Positions 34,749 to 43,919 are shown, numbered from the stretch's first letter. The stretch: DNA of 64,000 nt from Rhodoluna sp964394575 (GCA_964394575.1 CAYMYB010000006.1:1-64000), one strand, 5' to 3'. The notes: generated by a model from the sequence alone, not told the origin. Made by a program: numbers and translations.

Positions 34749-35213
34749 TTAGGCTGTCTCAATCTGAATGGGATCAATATAGACAACATCAAGATCTAGG
34801 CTTTTGTAGTCACGGTGAATCGAGTCTTCTCTAACAACGAGCGTTACCTTTAGTCCCGAGTCGATAAGTCTAGCCACTGGGTCACGATACTTGCCATCGC
34901 CGCCGCCTACCACGATTTCGCCGTAGCTTCTTTTTAATAATTCAACATCTGAAAGACGATCAACCAGAAGCAAGTCTGCTCCGTTGTCGCCATCTTTAAA
35001 CTTAACTTCTGCATTCTGCCAGCCGAAGCGAGTAGCTTCCTTCGATCGTTCGCCTGAGAATACTACGAACTGAGCGGTTTTTGAGTCTGGAAGAATCTCC
35101 TCAATCTGATGCTTGATTTGAACAACTTCTCGGGAAGTGTATAGCCCGCCACCGATCAGATTCTCTAAATCGCAGATTACACAAATGAATTCGTTTTTAT
35201 TTTTCTTAATCAC
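34749..35213 (-). CDS. NYN-domain (PIN-like) putative ribonuclease
   Basis: The 154-residue protein has the acidic pattern of NYN/PIN-like nucleases: CDLENL near residue 14, GADLLLVDRL in the middle, and VGGGDGKYRDPV near 100. This fold cleaves RNA with metal ions. It starts at GTG 35213 with AAGGAGAAAAG just upstream. Its stop touches the start of the HEXXH-protein gene, so both proteins likely act together. Uncharacterised NYN proteins can be housekeeping or defence nucleases. Confidence 0.8.
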   Translation of the reverse strand: MIKKNKNEFICVICDLENLIGGGLYTSREVVQIKHQIEEILPDSKTAQFVVFSGERSKEATRFGWQNAEVKFKDGDNGADLLLVDRLSDVELLKRSYGEIVVGGGDGKYRDPVARLIDSGLKVTLVVREDSIHRDYKSLDLDVVYIDPIQIETA

Positions 35214-35308
35214 CTTTTCTCCTTAATGGGAGAATCAGTGTCTCACGAACCACTGACACGAGCTCGGGCTGTTCGCCACTGGGGGAACGCCCAAGGGCCC
35301 ATTTGCGG

Positions 35309-35509
35309 CTACTGCCCGCCGGCAGCCTTACCGTCGTCTTCTTCCTTGTCAGGGAACATGTCTGCCCATTTGTCTTCAAGTTCCGGCTCATCGCTTTGCT
35401 TGGCAGAGGAGAGCTCTGCCTCTAGGGCAGATAAATCAGTATCTGGGCTGAAATACTTCAACTCACGCGCGACTTTGGTGTTTTTCGCTTTTTGACGGCC
35501 ACGCCCCAT
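35309..35509 (-). CDS. DUF3073 protein
   Basis: The 66-residue protein matches the actinobacterial DUF3073 family, beginning MGRGRQKAKNTKVAREL and continuing YFSPDTDLSALEAEL, with an acidic glycine-rich tail. The basic start and acidic end suggest a small nucleic-acid- or protein-binding factor; function is unknown. A GGGGG stretch upstream is the likely ribosome-binding site. The family is a marker of Actinobacteria. Confidence 0.9.
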   Translation of the reverse strand: MGRGRQKAKNTKVARELKYFSPDTDLSALEAELSSAKQSDEPELEDKWADMFPDKEEDDGKAAGGQ

Positions 35510-35589
35510 GGCGGACCCCCTTTTGTAGGTTGGCTGAGCCAGTTATTTGGTTCAGGAATCGATAAATCTGACTAAGAGTATATCAGGGC

Positions 35590-35949
35590 TTAGCCCAGTA
35601 ATAGCCCTAAATATGCAGCTGTGGAGGAAAGGATCAGTGTGTATAACGTATATAAAACTGGGGCCAGTTTTCGGTCCTTGGCAGCCATCTGGACGGCGGC
35701 TGCGGCCCAAGAGCTAAAGGTGGAAAGCCCACCAGCTAGCCCTACCACCAAGAGCGCCACCATGGTTGCTTGACTATCCTCGCTGAAATAAGCAGCTGCG
35801 AAACCAGCAGCAAAAGACGCAATAACATTTGCAGCTAGCACTCCCCAGGGCAGATAGCCCTCCCACTTACTCAAAACCAGTCGCAAGGCTGAGCCAGCAC
35901 CGCCTAGGACGAGTATCCCTAGAAGTAGCATCGGGTCAAACGGATTCAT
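35590..35949 (-). CDS. crcB: Fluoride channel CrcB/Fluc, subunit
   Basis: The 119-residue protein has four short membrane helices and the conserved GxxGSALRL and GLAGGLSTFSSW segments of CrcB channels, which export fluoride as dual-topology dimers. The gene overlaps its upstream paralogue by 4 bases. Two fused-in-operon subunits with opposite orientation usually make a heterodimer. No fluoride riboswitch was found upstream. Confidence 0.93.
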   Translation of the reverse strand: MNPFDPMLLLGILVLGGAGSALRLVLSKWEGYLPWGVLAANVIASFAAGFAAAYFSEDSQATMVALLVVGLAGGLSTFSSWAAAAVQMAAKDRKLAPVLYTLYTLILSSTAAYLGLLLG

Positions 35950-36311
35950 TTACTACCACCGATCGCTCGGGCTAAGTTTGCTCCAGCTGCATAACCGATG
36001 AATCCAAGCCCAAACATGATTGCTGCTCCCGGCAGTGCAGTTGCCGGTGTTTGGGTGTAGAGGAATATTGCAACTCCGCTCATGGTTGTAAAGCCGCCGG
36101 CAAATCCTGCTCCCCAAAAGTATCTAGTCGCTTCGGATTTGAAACCGGTAGTCAGGCCTAAAAATACTGCGCCGCTGATATTTACGATGTAGAGCGATAA
36201 TGAGCCAGCGAGAGTCGAGCCAATTCCAATTTCTAGGACAGCGGCAATTAGGTAACGCAACAGGGAACCTAGACCACCGCCAAGAAAAACTAAAAGATAT
36301 TTATTTTTCAT
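35946..36311 (-). CDS. crcB: Fluoride channel CrcB/Fluc, second subunit
   Basis: The 121-residue protein has the same four-helix plan, with GGGLGSLLRYL, GAGFAGGFTTMSG and a glycine-rich last helix. ATG 36311 overlaps the end of the upstream permease gene by 11 bases; a TTG at 36323 would add four residues. With the downstream copy it should form a heterodimeric fluoride channel. Confidence 0.92.
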   Translation of the reverse strand: MKNKYLLVFLGGGLGSLLRYLIAAVLEIGIGSTLAGSLSLYIVNISGAVFLGLTTGFKSEATRYFWGAGFAGGFTTMSGVAIFLYTQTPATALPGAAIMFGLGFIGYAAGANLARAIGGSK

Positions 36312-38439
36312 TGCCCATGTCAATTACATCTTCTGGCGTGGCATCCTCTTTGGCCTTCATATGAATTACTTTAGTCTTGCCCTCTTGGTGTTTTCTACCC
36401 TCACCCTTACCGCGCAGTAGCTCACCTCTTCGAGGATCACCAGGTAGCGGTTTTCTAGCAAAGATATCCACTTTATCTGCCGACTCTAATCGCCATGGAA
36501 CTAGCACCACCATGGCTCCAGGAACGTGCATAATCTGTTTTCTGATCCTGTTAGCGCGATGATTGTGGAAAATGTGCTCCCACCAATGACCAACAACATA
36601 TTTAGGAATATAGATAGCCATCCGCATATCTTGATTTTGTGCACGATACTCAGTGAGGAATTCAGCTAGCGGCGCACCAAAGTCTCTAAACGGCGACGGA
36701 ATAATTCGAAGTGGTACCTGAATACCAAAATCAATAAAGGATTTTTCGAAATCCGCTGCTTCTTCTTCGTTAACTTCAATATGAACAACTTCCAGCCGCT
36801 CATGCTTACTTGATAAGGCATAGTCGAGGGCTTTTAGCTGTGGAGCTGTGAGCTTATTCATCAAAACGATAGCGTAGTCATTTTTCTTACCGTAGTTGAT
36901 ATCCGGCTTAATCTTGATTTCTTCATCAATCTGCTCGTAGTAGTTCTTCGTCTCATACATCACAACCCAAAGCACCGGCATGATGATAAAGACCAACCAG
37001 GCACCGTGAGTAAATTTAGTGAGCGTGACAATTATTAGAACCGAGGAAGTCATCAAAGCGCCTAGACCGTTGATGGCTAGACCACTGTATGCCTCTTTCT
37101 TGGATATCTTTTTCTCTCGAAGATTTCTTCTCCAGTGCCGGATCATGCCGATCTGGCCAACGGTAAATGATGTAAAGACGCCAAGGATATACAACTGAAT
37201 CAAGCCAGTAACAGAAGCCTGATAGACCAGAATCAATGCTCCTGCGGCAAGGGCGAGAGATAACATTCCGTTGGTAAAGACCAAGCGGTCGCCTCTGGTC
37301 TGCAGCATCTTCGGGGCAAAGCCATCCTTACTCAATACATAAGACAACAGCGGGAAACCGTTAAATGCTGTGTTGGCGGCAAGTAGCAGCACACAGGCGG
37401 TTGCTGCCTGCAAAATGTAGAACAGCAGCGATCCCTGCCCAAACACAGCAACACCAATTTGAGCCATCAGAGATAACTGCGGAGTACTTTCAAATATCGC
37501 TCGCTGAGCATCGTTACCGAGCTGTTCAGCAAATTCTAGATACTTCACTCCAGAGTTAATGGCCAACCAGGTTGTTCCAAGGAACATGGTGACAGCAATT
37601 GCACCCATCACGCTCATTGTGATCTGAGCATTACGAATCTTAGGTTTCCTAAAAGCTGGAACACCGTTCGCGATTGCTTCAATACCGGTAAGTGCCGAAC
37701 AACCGGATGCAAAAGCGCGCAACAAAAGCAGAATCACCGCAGCTTGAGTTGGATCATGCAGAAAGTCGTGAGCTGGGACAACCTCTAAATCTGTCGAGAC
37801 TGTGGTTAGGGTTTGGCCTAGGAACAACACCTTATACAAACCACTAGCAATCATGATCAGTACGGTGCTGATAAAAACGTAAGTCGGTATTGCGAAAGAA
37901 ACACCTGATTCTCGAATACCGCGGAGGTTTATTCCAAAAATTAAAACCAGAAAGCCGATTGCAATCGGAACACGATAGGGGTTCAGTTCTGGGAAGGCTG
38001 AGATTAGATTATCGGTGCCAGCTGCAATTGATACCGCTACAGTCATCACATAATCAAGTAACAGTGCAGCTGCAACAACCAGGGATGCCCCGCGGCCGAG
38101 ATTTACCTTAGCAACTTCGTAATCCCCACCACCGGAAGGGTAGGCGGCGATTACTTTTCGGTAGGAAAGTACAATCACAGTTAAAAGTGCTGCAACCCCG
38201 ATGGCAATCTGCGGAGCGAAGGCTAAGAAAGATAACCCACCTAGGGTGAGAATCATAATTAGCTCTTGCGGGCCATAGGCAACTGAAGATAGTGGGTCAC
38301 TGGCGAAAATCGGTAAAGCAACTCGCTTTGGGAGTAGTTCGCCTTCTAGTTTTTCGTTTCTTAGAGCTCGGCCTACGAATGGTCTTCTGATTATGCGCGA
38401 GCCGCGCGGTAGTTTTACTTTCTTTTTGTCGTCAGACAT
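36301..38439 (-). CDS. APC-family permease, KimA-like potassium importer
   Basis: The 712-residue protein has about 12 membrane helices followed by a soluble C-terminal domain of about 200 residues. The N-terminal LPIFASDPLSSVAYGPQE matches the KimA/YdaO family, which imports potassium with protons; the C-terminal domain binds nucleotides such as c-di-AMP in characterised members. The start follows the MFS gene by 14 bases, so they may share a transcript. Assignment to potassium rather than amino acids rests on family similarity. Confidence 0.8.
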   Translation of the reverse strand: MSDDKKKVKLPRGSRIIRRPFVGRALRNEKLEGELLPKRVALPIFASDPLSSVAYGPQELIMILTLGGLSFLAFAPQIAIGVAALLTVIVLSYRKVIAAYPSGGGDYEVAKVNLGRGASLVVAAALLLDYVMTVAVSIAAGTDNLISAFPELNPYRVPIAIGFLVLIFGINLRGIRESGVSFAIPTYVFISTVLIMIASGLYKVLFLGQTLTTVSTDLEVVPAHDFLHDPTQAAVILLLLRAFASGCSALTGIEAIANGVPAFRKPKIRNAQITMSVMGAIAVTMFLGTTWLAINSGVKYLEFAEQLGNDAQRAIFESTPQLSLMAQIGVAVFGQGSLLFYILQAATACVLLLAANTAFNGFPLLSYVLSKDGFAPKMLQTRGDRLVFTNGMLSLALAAGALILVYQASVTGLIQLYILGVFTSFTVGQIGMIRHWRRNLREKKISKKEAYSGLAINGLGALMTSSVLIIVTLTKFTHGAWLVFIIMPVLWVVMYETKNYYEQIDEEIKIKPDINYGKKNDYAIVLMNKLTAPQLKALDYALSSKHERLEVVHIEVNEEEAADFEKSFIDFGIQVPLRIIPSPFRDFGAPLAEFLTEYRAQNQDMRMAIYIPKYVVGHWWEHIFHNHRANRIRKQIMHVPGAMVVLVPWRLESADKVDIFARKPLPGDPRRGELLRGKGEGRKHQEGKTKVIHMKAKEDATPEDVIDMGNEK

Positions 38440-38453
38440 TTTATTTTTGTTGC

Positions 38454-40277
38454 CTACTTAGCCTTTTCTCCGTGATGGGTTTTAGCCAACCTGAAAGTTG
38501 CAATAAAACCGAGGAATAGGAAAACCGCCGCTGCTACAGCCGACCAACGAACACCATCAGTGAAAGCATCCTTTGCGGCTTGGACAAACAATATGGGAAC
38601 ATTTGGATCATTCACCATGACTTGGATTGATCCACCAGCCGACTCAACCACGCTGCTGTTAAACCCTTCAGCGATGGAATCTGGCATTCCGAGGTCCTTG
38701 AGTTTAGCAGCCAAGACAGATTGGATCTGGGTAAAAAGCACGGTTCCTAGTACCGCTATACCTAAAGCCGAACCAACCTGTCTAACGGTGCTTTGCGATC
38801 CCGAAGCCTGACCGATTTTATCCATCGGGACATCAACCATGATTACACCGGTTAGCTGGGCGGTGGCTAAACCTATTCCAATACCGTATACGAATAGGAA
38901 AGGAACAATTGGCCAGAAGCTCTCGGAGTTGGCAAATACCGCAACTCCAATTACACCGAGCAGTTCTAAACCAACTCCGATGCGCACCGCCATCGCTGGA
39001 GCGAGCTTTCCTGATAGCGCTCCACCAACACCGGATGCTAGAAATGCACCACCGGCCAGCCAGAGCAGCACGATACCGGCATCAACTGGGGACAGGCCTA
39101 GAACATTTTGCAGCCACAGTGGAATGGCAAATAGGATACCAAATTCACCCATCGAGATAATTAGGGCAGCGATAGAACCGTTTCTAAACGAATTAACACT
39201 GAATAGGTTTAGATCTAGTAGGACTGGTTTTTCTGCTTTCTCTCGTTTCTTTTCCCAAAGAACAAAAACCAAGGTGAACAAAACAGATAGCGCTAGTGCA
39301 ACCGGAATGACAGAGAATCCCGGATCTCCCCAACTCCAAGAGCCCACTACGAATTCTTTATTTACACTCCACCAGCCATAGGTGCGGCCTTCGATAAGAC
39401 CAAATACCAGGGTCAGAAACATTAGCACCGAGAGCACGGCACCGATTATATCGGGGCTACCATTTGTTGGTCTCCTGTTTTCTCCAATCCAGTAATTTCC
39501 ATTCGGATCTCTTTCTTTCTTTACACTGATGAGAATTACGTCTATCACAGACCAAAGACCTAAACCTCCGAAGGTGGCAAATTTCAATGCGCCTAGCCAA
39601 TAATGGCCGCGATAAAATCTGTCAATTCCCAGAAATCCAAAAAAGATTGAAAGTAAAAGTGTCAGCAACCATGGACGTCTCTTGTCTCGTCTAACGCCAA
39701 CTTTAGATTCTGAAACAAATAACAACAGTCCAGCGACAATCAAAATGCCAATCGGTAAGTTAATGTTGAAAGCTAGTCGCCAACCATCCTCACCAAAGCT
39801 TGTTGCTAGCCAACCGCCGATAACTGGGCCGACGGCAACCATGCCACCGATGGTGGCACCCCAGACGGCAAAAGCAATGCCGCGTTCTTTGCCTTGGAAG
39901 TTAGCATTTACTAAAGACAATGTCGTCGGCAAAACCATAGAACCACCGAAGCCCTGCAGGATGCGGGCGAGAATCATCTGAGTTGCACTGTCGGAGTATC
40001 CAGCCCAGACCGAGGCAGCGATGAAAATCAAGATACCTATTATTAGTAGTCGTCGTCTACCAATCCGGTCAGCAACAGACCCCCAAACCAGAAGTAGCGC
40101 GGCAAATACTAAAACGTAGCTTTCTTGAACCCACTGAACTTCAACGCTGTTGATATTCAGTGCGGTAATGATTTTGGGGAAGATGGTGTTGACGATGGTT
40201 CCGTCGATTATTACTAGAGAAATGGCCATGGAAATAAATACCAGGCCGATCCAACGAAGGCGAGCCAGAGGCGCCAT
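38454..40277 (-). CDS. MFS transporter (DHA2 type) with inserted TM2 domain
   Basis: The 607-residue protein is a drug:proton antiporter-like MFS transporter, with the ADRIGRRR loop, DGTIVNTIFP in helix 1 and a motif C region in helix 5. Between about residues 200 and 252, after helix 6, it carries an inserted TM2 domain recognisable by FFGFLGIDRFYRGHYWLG and GGLGLWSVIDVILI. This insertion adds two helices in the central loop and is atypical for MFS proteins. It begins the permease/crcB run and is preceded by the tRNA cluster. Confidence 0.85.
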   Translation of the reverse strand: MAPLARLRWIGLVFISMAISLVIIDGTIVNTIFPKIITALNINSVEVQWVQESYVLVFAALLLVWGSVADRIGRRRLLIIGILIFIAASVWAGYSDSATQMILARILQGFGGSMVLPTTLSLVNANFQGKERGIAFAVWGATIGGMVAVGPVIGGWLATSFGEDGWRLAFNINLPIGILIVAGLLLFVSESKVGVRRDKRRPWLLTLLLSIFFGFLGIDRFYRGHYWLGALKFATFGGLGLWSVIDVILISVKKERDPNGNYWIGENRRPTNGSPDIIGAVLSVLMFLTLVFGLIEGRTYGWWSVNKEFVVGSWSWGDPGFSVIPVALALSVLFTLVFVLWEKKREKAEKPVLLDLNLFSVNSFRNGSIAALIISMGEFGILFAIPLWLQNVLGLSPVDAGIVLLWLAGGAFLASGVGGALSGKLAPAMAVRIGVGLELLGVIGVAVFANSESFWPIVPFLFVYGIGIGLATAQLTGVIMVDVPMDKIGQASGSQSTVRQVGSALGIAVLGTVLFTQIQSVLAAKLKDLGMPDSIAEGFNSSVVESAGGSIQVMVNDPNVPILFVQAAKDAFTDGVRWSAVAAAVFLFLGFIATFRLAKTHHGEKAK

Positions 40278-40389
40278 TATTCACTTCTTTCATAAAGCCC
40301 TAAAGGCCTTGTTTTTGACTTTATTAGCCTAGTCCTGCCAAAGAAATTGTTGGTTTAGGTATTGGGCAGAGAAATTCCGGAGATGAGCG

Positions 40390-40462
40390 TGGCTGGACGC
40401 GGGATTGAACCGCGGACCTAACGATTTTCAGTCGTTCGCTCTACCAACTGAGCTATCCAGCC
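40390..40462 (-). tRNA. tRNA-Phe (GAA)
   Basis: The minus strand folds into a standard cloverleaf of 73 bases: acceptor GGCTGGA with TCCAGCC, loop CTGAAAA with anticodon GAA, and T-arm GGTTCAATC. The discriminator is A. CCA is not encoded. Confidence 0.97.
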
Positions 40463-40498
40463 TCAACCTAAATTTAGGCTGAGCGATTTTCATCGCAG

Positions 40499-40572
40499 CG
40501 ATCCTGACGGGACTTGAACCCGCGACCTCCGCCGTGACAGGGCGGCGCGCTAACCAACTGCGCTACAGGACC
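40499..40572 (-). tRNA. tRNA-Asp (GTC)
   Basis: The minus strand forms a 74-base cloverleaf: acceptor GGTCCTG with CAGGATC, anticodon loop CTGTCAC with anticodon GTC, and T-loop GTTCAAGTC. The discriminator is G. CCA is not encoded. Confidence 0.97.
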
Positions 40573-40602
40573 TTACAGTACTTATCCGATCCAACGCTTT
40601 CG

Positions 40603-40675
40603 TGACCCCAACGGGATTCGAACCCGTGCTACTGCCGTGAAAGGGCAGCGTCCTAGGCCTCTAAACGATGGGGCC
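40603..40675 (-). tRNA. tRNA-Glu (TTC)
   Basis: The minus strand forms a 73-base cloverleaf: acceptor GGCCCCA with TGGGGTC, anticodon loop CTTTCAC with anticodon TTC, and T-loop GTTCGAATC. The discriminator is A. It is the first of three tRNAs (Glu, Asp, Phe) transcribed in this order. Confidence 0.97.
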
Positions 40676-40812
40676 GTCAAAGCATTGGAGCTTAACAAGC
40701 ACCAAAGGTCAAGGTTACTTGGTTTTTCGGGCCCTAGCAACCTGCCGAAACGGCTGGGCCGATGTTAGTTTAGATAAAAGGCTTATTTTTATTGAGAGGG
40801 AAGGCGCTGAAA

Positions 40813-42009
40813 GTGAAATCTTGGCATAAGCGCGTCCTCGGGCTAATTTTGTTAGCCGGCCTTTTTACCGGACCTACCCTGCTACCTTCAGCCCAGGCCG
40901 AACCGAACTACCCCACCCAGCAGGAGGTAGAAAACGCTAGGAAGAATGTCGCCAAAAAGAAGGCCATGATCAAGCGAATTCAGGGCATCATCGCCGATCT
41001 AACCGATGAGCAACTGGTTTTGGAAAAGCAGGCCATGCTCAAGGCTGAGAAATACAACCAGGCCAAAGATGAGGAAGATGCGGTAGCGGCCAAGGTTGCC
41101 TTACTGCAAAAGAAAGTTGATGCGGCAACTGCAGAGGCCAAAGCGGCCAAAACTCAACTCGGTCGTATCGCCAGCCAGATGTGGCGCGATGGAGCTGCCG
41201 GGACATCACTGAATTTATTTTTGAATTCAGATAAAGCAGGTAACCTGCTTTATCAGTTGGGTGCTCAGGAGAAGATTGCTCAATCATCAGATCAGATATA
41301 TAAAAGCGCTATTCAAAGACAGCAGTATGCTCAGTCGCTTGAAGATCAACTGCGCGATGCGAAAAAGGAATTAGCCGAAAAGACCGCTGTCGCCAAAGAA
41401 GCACTGCGCCAAGCTCAGGCGGCGGCCGATGCGCTGCAGGCAAAAGTTGATGAACAAAAAAGGCTCAATCGAACTTTTGTAGCGCAGCTGGCAAGGCTCG
41501 AGGATATCAGCGAATCTCTGATGCGCCAGCGTATTCAAGGATTAATTGACGAGCAGAGACAAGAAAATGGAACTGGTCCAATCGATGCACCTAGTCTTTA
41601 CGATGTTGGTCCACCGAATGAAACAAAAGTTGAAATCGCCTACAACTTCGGTAAAGACCAGCTTGGTGAAAGGTATGTCTTAGGGGGCATGGGCCCAAAC
41701 ATTTGGGACTGTAGCGGTTTGACAAAGGCAAGTTATGCAGCAGCTGGAATCTATATTGGAACTCACTCAGCAACAAATCAGTTCTACAACATGGCGGCTA
41801 AGCGCAGGTTGGTTCCAATTAAGGAAGCGCAACGCGGAGATCTGATGTGGTATTCCTATACCGATGATTTCAACGGCGACAAGTATCACGTGGTGATGTA
41901 TTTAGGTAACGGCATGATGCTCGAAGCACCAAACCCGCTGCGAGTTGTTCGAATTGTGCCGCTGCGCTACGGTGATCTATTTAGATACGCCGGACGGCCA
42001 ACCCCGTAA
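40813..42009 (+). CDS. NlpC/P60 peptidoglycan hydrolase with coiled coil
   Basis: The 398-residue protein has a signal peptide ending in SAQAE, a long coiled coil (about 35-250), and a C-terminal NlpC/P60 domain. The catalytic Cys300 lies in WDCSGL and His359 in KYHVVMY. It should cut cell-wall stem peptides, like RipA-type endopeptidases. I chose GTG 40813, with GGAAGG 8 bases upstream; TTG 40792 would add seven residues. The coiled coil may autoinhibit or recruit to FtsEX-like partners, which is inference. Confidence 0.9.
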   Translation: MKSWHKRVLGLILLAGLFTGPTLLPSAQAEPNYPTQQEVENARKNVAKKKAMIKRIQGIIADLTDEQLVLEKQAMLKAEKYNQAKDEEDAVAAKVALLQKKVDAATAEAKAAKTQLGRIASQMWRDGAAGTSLNLFLNSDKAGNLLYQLGAQEKIAQSSDQIYKSAIQRQQYAQSLEDQLRDAKKELAEKTAVAKEALRQAQAAADALQAKVDEQKRLNRTFVAQLARLEDISESLMRQRIQGLIDEQRQENGTGPIDAPSLYDVGPPNETKVEIAYNFGKDQLGERYVLGGMGPNIWDCSGLTKASYAAAGIYIGTHSATNQFYNMAAKRRLVPIKEAQRGDLMWYSYTDDFNGDKYHVVMYLGNGMMLEAPNPLRVVRIVPLRYGDLFRYAGRPTP

Positions 42010-42017
42010 AGGCGCTG

Positions 42018-43196
42018 ATGGATAACCCTCGCCAAGTCCAACCCAAAACTGAAGGTTGGCAACAAAAAAAAGATGCCCAGGGTAGGCCGATTCTTGAATT
42101 CGAAGCGAAGCCGAGAGCCAAACAGCCGCCGGTTCATCTGGTTGATCTAAACGAAGACGAGCGAATCGCCAAAGCCAAAGAGCTGGGAGTTGCTCCCTTT
42201 CGGGTAAAGCAGCTCGCCAAGCACTACTTCACCCACTACACCAGTGACCCAGCCAAGATGACAGATCTGCCTCAAGAGGGGAAAGCCGCACTGGTTGAGG
42301 CTTTTCTACCCAAGCTGCTAACCGAGGTTAAAAGACTAAAAACAGCTAACGGCGACACCATCAAATTTCTCTGGCGGCTCTTCGATGGGGCTCTGGTTGA
42401 GTCGGTTTTGATGCGTTACCCTGGCCGAATCACGCTCTGTGTCAGCTCACAGGCTGGCTGCGGCATGAACTGTCCGTTCTGTGCCACCGGGCAAGCCGGC
42501 CTTACCAGAAACATGTCTGCGGCCGAGATAGTTGAGCAGATAGTAATTGCCAATCAGGTGATTGCCGCTGGGGAACTGGGGGGTAAAAAGGACGGCGAGT
42601 ATGAGGAGCGCGTCGGCAACATAGTCTTCATGGGCATGGGCGAACCTTTAGCAAACTACAATCGGCTAATGCAGGCGGTGAGAACCATGGTCTCAGCCGA
42701 TGGTCTTGGCATGTCGGCAAGAAATATCACCGTCTCAACAGTTGGCTTAGTCCCGGCCATTTTGAAATTAGCCGAAGAGGATCTTCCGCTTACCTTTGCG
42801 CTTTCACTTCACGCCCCGGATGATGAGTTACGCGATGAACTTATTCCGGTGAACTCTCGCTGGAAAGTCGATGAGGCTTTAGATGCTGCTAAGAATTATT
42901 TTGATGTCACTGGTCGACGTGTCTCAATCGAGTATGCACTGATTAGAGATATGAATGATCACAAGTGGCGAGCAGAATTACTCGCGGAGAAATTAAGTGC
43001 TCGTGGTAAAGGTTGGGTTCACATAAACCCAATTCCACTAAATCCCACGCCTGGCTCAGTCTGGACTGCATCAACCAAAGAAGCTACTGATTTATTTGTT
43101 TCAACTTTAGAAAAAGCGGGCATACCAACAACTTTGCGCGATACCAGAGGCAGAGAGATTGATGGTGCATGCGGCCAGTTGGCGGCCACCGAATGA
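42018..43196 (+). CDS. rlmN: 23S rRNA (adenine-C2) methyltransferase RlmN
   Basis: The 392-residue radical-SAM enzyme methylates A2503 of 23S rRNA and some tRNAs. The cluster motif is CGMNCPFCATG, with GMGEPLAN and the late catalytic Cys in CGQLAA. It begins 8 bases after the NlpC gene and overlaps the sortase start by 4 bases. Confidence 0.97.
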   Translation: MDNPRQVQPKTEGWQQKKDAQGRPILEFEAKPRAKQPPVHLVDLNEDERIAKAKELGVAPFRVKQLAKHYFTHYTSDPAKMTDLPQEGKAALVEAFLPKLLTEVKRLKTANGDTIKFLWRLFDGALVESVLMRYPGRITLCVSSQAGCGMNCPFCATGQAGLTRNMSAAEIVEQIVIANQVIAAGELGGKKDGEYEERVGNIVFMGMGEPLANYNRLMQAVRTMVSADGLGMSARNITVSTVGLVPAILKLAEEDLPLTFALSLHAPDDELRDELIPVNSRWKVDEALDAAKNYFDVTGRRVSIEYALIRDMNDHKWRAELLAEKLSARGKGWVHINPIPLNPTPGSVWTASTKEATDLFVSTLEKAGIPTTLRDTRGREIDGACGQLAATE

Positions 43197-43918
43197 AAGA
43201 ACCTGATCTACTTCAAGATGGCACCAAGGTCTATTGGGGCGAGTTGCCGGCAAAAACGAGAATCAGCAAAACTCTTGAATTTATCGGCGAAGTCCTTCTC
43301 ACGCTCGGAGTTATCTTGGGATTATTCGTCGGCTATAAAGCCGTGCTGCAGGATAGTCAGGTAGGTCAGGTTCAAACGATTTTAGCCAAGGAGTATCAAA
43401 CACAGCCAAGCAAATTTGTTGACCCAAGTGAGGTTGATGAGCTGGCTGATATTTTTGCGCAGATGTATGTTCCTAGATTTGGAGAAACTTGGACCAGGCT
43501 TATAGCCGAGGGAACCAGGTGGCATCCGGTGCTAAATGAAATTGGAGTCGGGCACTACCGAGACACCGCGATGCCGGGTGAAGTTGGAAATTTTGCTGTC
43601 GCTGCCCATCGAGGTGGCTTCGGTGGAGCGTTCAAGGAGATCCACCGTTTGCAGGCTGGCGATCGAGTCTATATAAAAACTAAAAATTATTGGTTTGTCT
43701 ACAAGTACTTGCAGACAAAAATCGTTGAGCCGACCGCAACCGGAGTTTTAGCTTCGATCCCCGAAGGCTTGAACGGCGCTGTCGCTGGTGGTCGATACAT
43801 GACGTTGACCTCCTGCACACCTATATTTGTGAACACCGAGCGAATTATTGTTTGGCTGGAGTTAGAAAGCCAGAGCACAATGACCCCGCCTGAGATGGCC
43901 AGTCACGGAGGCAATTAG
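43193..43918 (+). CDS. Class E sortase
   Basis: The 241-residue transpeptidase has an N-terminal membrane anchor (about 28-50) and the sortase triad His139 (AAHRGG), Cys208 (TLTSCTP) and Arg217 (NTERIIV). Class E sortases of Actinobacteria attach surface proteins through LAXTG-type signals. ATG 43193 overlaps the rlmN stop (ATGA), and a longer start at 43169 is not needed. The short membrane protein after it is its usual neighbour. Confidence 0.93.
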   Translation: MKEPDLLQDGTKVYWGELPAKTRISKTLEFIGEVLLTLGVILGLFVGYKAVLQDSQVGQVQTILAKEYQTQPSKFVDPSEVDELADIFAQMYVPRFGETWTRLIAEGTRWHPVLNEIGVGHYRDTAMPGEVGNFAVAAHRGGFGGAFKEIHRLQAGDRVYIKTKNYWFVYKYLQTKIVEPTATGVLASIPEGLNGAVAGGRYMTLTSCTPIFVNTERIIVWLELESQSTMTPPEMASHGGN

Positions 43919-43919
43919 T

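Noticed and set aside
35206..35391. Minus-strand ORF of 61 codons
   Set aside because: It overlaps DUF3073 in a different frame and reads as arginine/serine-rich shadow; the structured RNA reading of the gap fits better.
35946..36330. Fluoride riboswitch before crcB
   Set aside because: The crcB start lies inside the permease gene, and no crcB-motif RNA was found.
36301..40389. Possible c-di-AMP riboswitch for the KimA-like permease
   Set aside because: The permease follows the MFS gene by only 14 bases, so there is no room for a riboswitch; none was seen before the MFS gene.
40467..40478. Palindrome CCTAAATTTAGG between tRNA-Phe and tRNA-Asp
   Set aside because: It is short and lies in a tRNA spacer; likely a processing hairpin or chance.
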